Source of the DNA: Synechococcus sp. KORDI-52
GTDB lineage: Bacteria > Cyanobacteriota > Cyanobacteriia > PCC-6307 > Cyanobiaceae
Length of the DNA: 64,000 nt
Direction: 5' to 3'
Assembly: GCF_000737595.1 (NCBI RefSeq)
Contig: NZ_CP006271.1
Location: 1,674,001-1,738,000, forward strand
Under the pieces are notes generated by a model. The model did not search any database. It worked only from the letters and a program-made list of their open reading frames with translations, and was not told where the DNA came from. Shown piece by piece: positions 61,418-64,000 of this stretch; the stretch's first letter is position 1; the number at the start of each line of letters is the position of its first letter. Made by a program: the position numbers and the translations under genes.

Positions 61418-62721
61418 TTCGTTCCGCCCTGCTCAGCCTGTTGGTGCTGGCTCCACAAATGCCCGCCAGGGCAGATCCTCCGCTGTTGTCTCCGCCTCCT
61501 GTGGTTCAGCGTCAGGGACAGGCGTTGCTCGGCGGCGGAGCTCTATGCCCGGCGTTGCAATCAGCTCTGGAATCAGCCGTGGGCCCAGAAAAGCACGTCT
61601 GGAGCGTCAGCGTGCTTGATCAACGTGGTCGGTTGCTGGCGGATCTGAACGGGGGGATTCCCAGGGTTCCGGCTTCGAATCAGAAACTGGTCAGCACGGC
61701 GTTTGCCCTGGATCGCCTAGGCCCTGACTTCAAGCTGAAGACACAGCTCCTGCGTCACGCCGATGGGACGTTGGAAATTGTGGGTGAAGGGGATCCCGAC
61801 CTCAGCATTGCTGAGATACAGAAGTTCGCCATGGTTGCTCTCGGCCAGGGGGGCTCCCGCAACCCGGCCAGCCCTTCATCAACACCTGTTCAGCTGATGG
61901 TGCGGGAGGAACCGCGTCAGCGCTGGTGGCCCGCTGACTGGGACCCAGCGGACCGGTCTTACGCCTACGGCGCACCGATCACCCGCCTGGCTCTCACCAG
62001 CAATGCTTTGCATATGGCGGTCATGAATCCAGCGGCACGGCTGCAACGGATTTTGGATTCCACGATTCGCCAGCAGGGCGGCCAGATCCGACTGCAGATG
62101 GTGGATCAGCAGACTCGAGAAGCGGCACTGGAGCGGAGTGGTGCGCCGATGGTGGTGCTGCACCGCGAAGAGTCCGCGCCGATGCACGCTCTGCTCAGCC
62201 TGGCCAACACCGAGAGTCACAACTTCACCGCTGAGGTGCTGATGCGAGAGGCAGCGGATGCCTGGGATGTGAACCGTGCGGCGCTGTCCACCACCCGTTG
62301 GATGCAGGCCCAGGGAATACCCATGAAGGGGCTGAGGGTGCGTGACGGCAGCGGACTCTCGAGGGGTAACCGTCTCACCAGTCGTTCCCTTTCTGTTCTG
62401 CTGTGGCGTATGGCACAACATCCTCTGGCGGCCTACTACCAGGCCTCGATGGCGATTGCCGGTCAGAGGGGAACACTGCGCAACTTTCTCCGCGGCACCT
62501 CTGTTCAGGGTCGCTTCTGGGGCAAGACAGGAACCCTGACCGGGGTGCGTTCGATCTCTGGAATTCTCGCCACACCCCATGGTCCCCGCTACGTGAGCAT
62601 GATCTCCAATGGCGCCTACGCGCCCAAACGGGTGATGGGTCAGATTCTGCTGGCAAGCCAGGGTGTCAGCCGTTGCCCCTCATGGAACGCAGGCGGGACG
62701 CCGCACGGTGGGCCCGGCTGA
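61414..62721 (+). CDS. dacB: D-alanyl-D-alanine carboxypeptidase/endopeptidase (PBP4, DacB)
   Basis: A 435-residue PBP4-type peptidase of peptidoglycan maturation. GTG 61414 gives a signal peptide (MIRSALLSLLVLAPQMPARA). Active-site motifs: SxxK in VPASNQKLVSTAFALDRLG, SxN in NTESHNFTAEVLMREA and KTG in FWGKTGTLTGVRSISG. Length is slightly shorter than E. coli DacB. Translationally coupled to DUF4330. The 3' end overlaps the convergent coiled-coil gene by about 56 bases. Confidence 0.93.
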   Translation: MIRSALLSLLVLAPQMPARADPPLLSPPPVVQRQGQALLGGGALCPALQSALESAVGPEKHVWSVSVLDQRGRLLADLNGGIPRVPASNQKLVSTAFALDRLGPDFKLKTQLLRHADGTLEIVGEGDPDLSIAEIQKFAMVALGQGGSRNPASPSSTPVQLMVREEPRQRWWPADWDPADRSYAYGAPITRLALTSNALHMAVMNPAARLQRILDSTIRQQGGQIRLQMVDQQTREAALERSGAPMVVLHREESAPMHALLSLANTESHNFTAEVLMREAADAWDVNRAALSTTRWMQAQGIPMKGLRVRDGSGLSRGNRLTSRSLSVLLWRMAQHPLAAYYQASMAIAGQRGTLRNFLRGTSVQGRFWGKTGTLTGVRSISGILATPHGPRYVSMISNGAYAPKRVMGQILLASQGVSRCPSWNAGGTPHGGPG

Positions 62722-63685
62722 TGGGCACCGTCTTGGAATCGTCCCCTCCACTGGATGCAGGGGACGCTGATCGGATCGTCTGAATTTTGGACAGTTCCTG
62801 CCGGCCGGCCATTACCACCTGAGCCATTTCCTTCAAACGCACTTCCAGCTCACCCAGCGTCTGTTCTGCATAACGGTTGGCGCCGTCCTGAACGCCAGCA
62901 GCTTCTTGACGACTGCGTTGAATGAGCGACTCGCATTGCTGCTGAGTCTGCTGACGGAACTGCAGTGCATCGTTGTGGATCCGCTCGGCCTCGTCGCGGC
63001 CCTCCTTCTGTAGCCGAAGGGCCTCCAGGCGAATGGTCTCAAGATCCTGCAAGGCCTGCTGACGGTTGGCTTCATGCTGATCAGCATGTTGACGTTTCAG
63101 CTCAACAGCCGTTTTCTCAATCTGCTGGATCTGCTGTTGAGCCTGTTGGCGGGTGGCTTCGAGTCGCTCGGCGTGCTGACGCTTCAGCTCAATCGCTTCC
63201 TGATCCAGTTGCTGGCGACGCTCGAGGGCTTCCTGCTCCAGCTCCTGGCGACGGGCAGCGAACTGTTGCTCCAACTGCGCAAGCTTGCTCTGCATCTCCT
63301 GCTCCAACTTGGCACCCTGCTGTCGCGTGGTCTGCAGGAGTTGCTCACACTGCTGGCGGGTCTGATCACGCAACTCATTCACCTGCCGCTCCGCCTCCTG
63401 ACGAATGGCAGCGTTGTTCACCAGCTGTTCGCGCTGGCGCTGCGCCTGCTGAACAATGTCATCGGCACTTTTGCGGGCGGTGTTGATGAACTCATCACGC
63501 CGATCAATCAATTTCACGGCCCGCTCCAGTTCCTGGGGCAAAGCATCCCGAACGGCATCAAGAAGCTCGACGGCATCGGTTTCGTTCACCAGCCGTCCAC
63601 CGGTGAACGGCAGTCGACTGCCCTCGAGCACAACCTCCTCCAGCTGATCGAGTTGATCGAGAACGGTGAACCGGACGTCGTTCAT
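62666..63685 (-). CDS. Long coiled-coil protein of DivIVA-like layout
   Basis: A 339-residue protein. It has a short N-terminal domain (MNDVRFTVLDQLDQLEEVVL EGSRLPFTGGRLVNETDAVE), then about 230 residues of almost continuous coiled coil rich in Gln, Glu and Arg with internally repeated words (ELKRQHAERLEATRQQ and ELKRQHADQHEANRQQ), and a Ser-rich basic tail. It may organise cell poles or division, but no family is certain. ATG 63685. The coaD stop is one base upstream, so the two form an operon. Confidence 0.75.
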   Translation of the reverse strand: MNDVRFTVLDQLDQLEEVVLEGSRLPFTGGRLVNETDAVELLDAVRDALPQELERAVKLIDRRDEFINTARKSADDIVQQAQRQREQLVNNAAIRQEAERQVNELRDQTRQQCEQLLQTTRQQGAKLEQEMQSKLAQLEQQFAARRQELEQEALERRQQLDQEAIELKRQHAERLEATRQQAQQQIQQIEKTAVELKRQHADQHEANRQQALQDLETIRLEALRLQKEGRDEAERIHNDALQFRQQTQQQCESLIQRSRQEAAGVQDGANRYAEQTLGELEVRLKEMAQVVMAGRQELSKIQTIRSASPASSGGDDSKTVPISRAHRAASRLRSMRGNG

Positions 63686-63686
63686 C

Positions 63687-64000
63687 TCAGCTGGCGGAGA
63701 AAGCTGAATTAAAGAGCCTGTTGAGGTCCTTCGCCACCTCTGGCGGCACCATATGGTCGATCGATCCACCGAAACGGGCCACTTCCTTCACAACAGAGCT
63801 GCTGAGAAAGCTGTGGCGCGCCGTGGTGGCCATAAACACCGTCTCCAGATCCTCCGCTAAGGAGCGGTTGGTGTGGGCGATCTGCAGTTCGTATTCGAAG
63901 TCACTCATCGCTCGCAGGCCCCTCAGGATCAGGTCGGCGCGATGGGTGACGGCACAGTTGACGGTGAGGCCATCGAAACTGATCACCTCAACGCCGGAGA
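63687..64000 (-). CDS. coaD: Phosphopantetheine adenylyltransferase, 5' end outside window
   Basis: The minus strand is open to base 64000 and encodes the C-terminal two-thirds of CoaD, which adenylates 4'-phosphopantetheine in CoA synthesis. Typical words are [40 protein letters not shown] and [20 protein letters not shown] with the VP that follows. The N-terminal HxGH motif lies outside. The stop overlaps closely with the coiled-coil gene. Confidence 0.94.
   Translation of the reverse strand, partial: SGVEVISFDGLTVNCAVTHRADLILRGLRAMSDFEYELQIAHTNRSLAEDLETVFMATTARHSFLSSSVVKEVARFGGSIDHMVPPEVAKDLNRLFNSAFSAS

Noticed and set aside
1-64000. CRISPR arrays, rRNA operon, complete insertion sequences
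   Set aside because: I looked for regularly spaced repeats, 16S/23S sequence and transposase motifs (DDE, HUH) and saw none.

Overview
The window looks like the chromosome of a marine picocyanobacterium, most likely a Synechococcus of the marine subcluster. The evidence is psaK, cyanobacteria-specific families (DUF3593, DUF2499, DUF3110, DUF1651, DUF1995, cyAbrB, a cyanobacterial-type Hfq) and a complete glucosylglycerol (osmolyte) synthesis and transport set. Two compact, GC-rich, housekeeping-dense stretches alternate with two AT-richer, gene-poor accessory regions.

Region by region. 1-7.1 kb: ilvA (cut by the window edge), dxs, an FAD oxidoreductase, psaK, DUF3593/DUF2499 membrane proteins, csaB, then ggtA. 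7.1-21.1 kb: a roughly 14-kb accessory island with small hypothetical genes, many very short membrane peptides, an RHH regulator, a cyAbrB regulator, secreted proteins and at least four decayed genes (an inverse-autotransporter-like barrel, an ArdC-like antirestriction protein and two unknowns). 21.1-25.5 kb: ggtD-ggtC-ggtB-ggpS, same strand as ggtA, so the island separates ggtA from the other glucosylglycerol genes. 25.6-31.2 kb: prxQ, rpmB, htpG, a bacterial-type ferredoxin, hisZ, an inositol-phosphatase-like gene and a plant-type ferredoxin. 31.2-34.2 kb: tRNA-Ser and pstBAC with a possible Pho box. 34.2-52.1 kb: dnaK/dnaJ, DUF3110, murQ, mtnP, ppiB, ribBA, argC, purN, DUF1257, an M61 peptidase, an amidase, pgi, leuS and hfq. 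52.2-57.8 kb: a small integrative-element-like region with a tyrosine recombinase, small unknown genes, a membrane microprotein, a candidate structured RNA and a multi-EF-hand protein, lying between divergent hfq and dapF. 57.8-64 kb: dapF with an unusual Cys-rich tail, a cysteine desulfurase, DUF1995, DUF4330, dacB, a long coiled-coil protein and coaD (cut by the window edge).

How they work together. GgpS makes glucosylglycerol phosphate, and GgtA with GgtB/C/D would form the ABC importer that retrieves leaked osmolyte. PstCAB is the membrane part of phosphate uptake (PstS is not here). MurQ, DacB, the amidase and the lytic-transglycosylase-like protein all concern peptidoglycan turnover. 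DnaK, the J-protein and HtpG are chaperones. The most interesting material is the 14-kb island, with its many tiny hydrophobic peptides and repeated gene decay, and the 5.7-kb element, whose integrase lacks both canonical catalytic arginines and which is bounded by a 14-bp inverted repeat.
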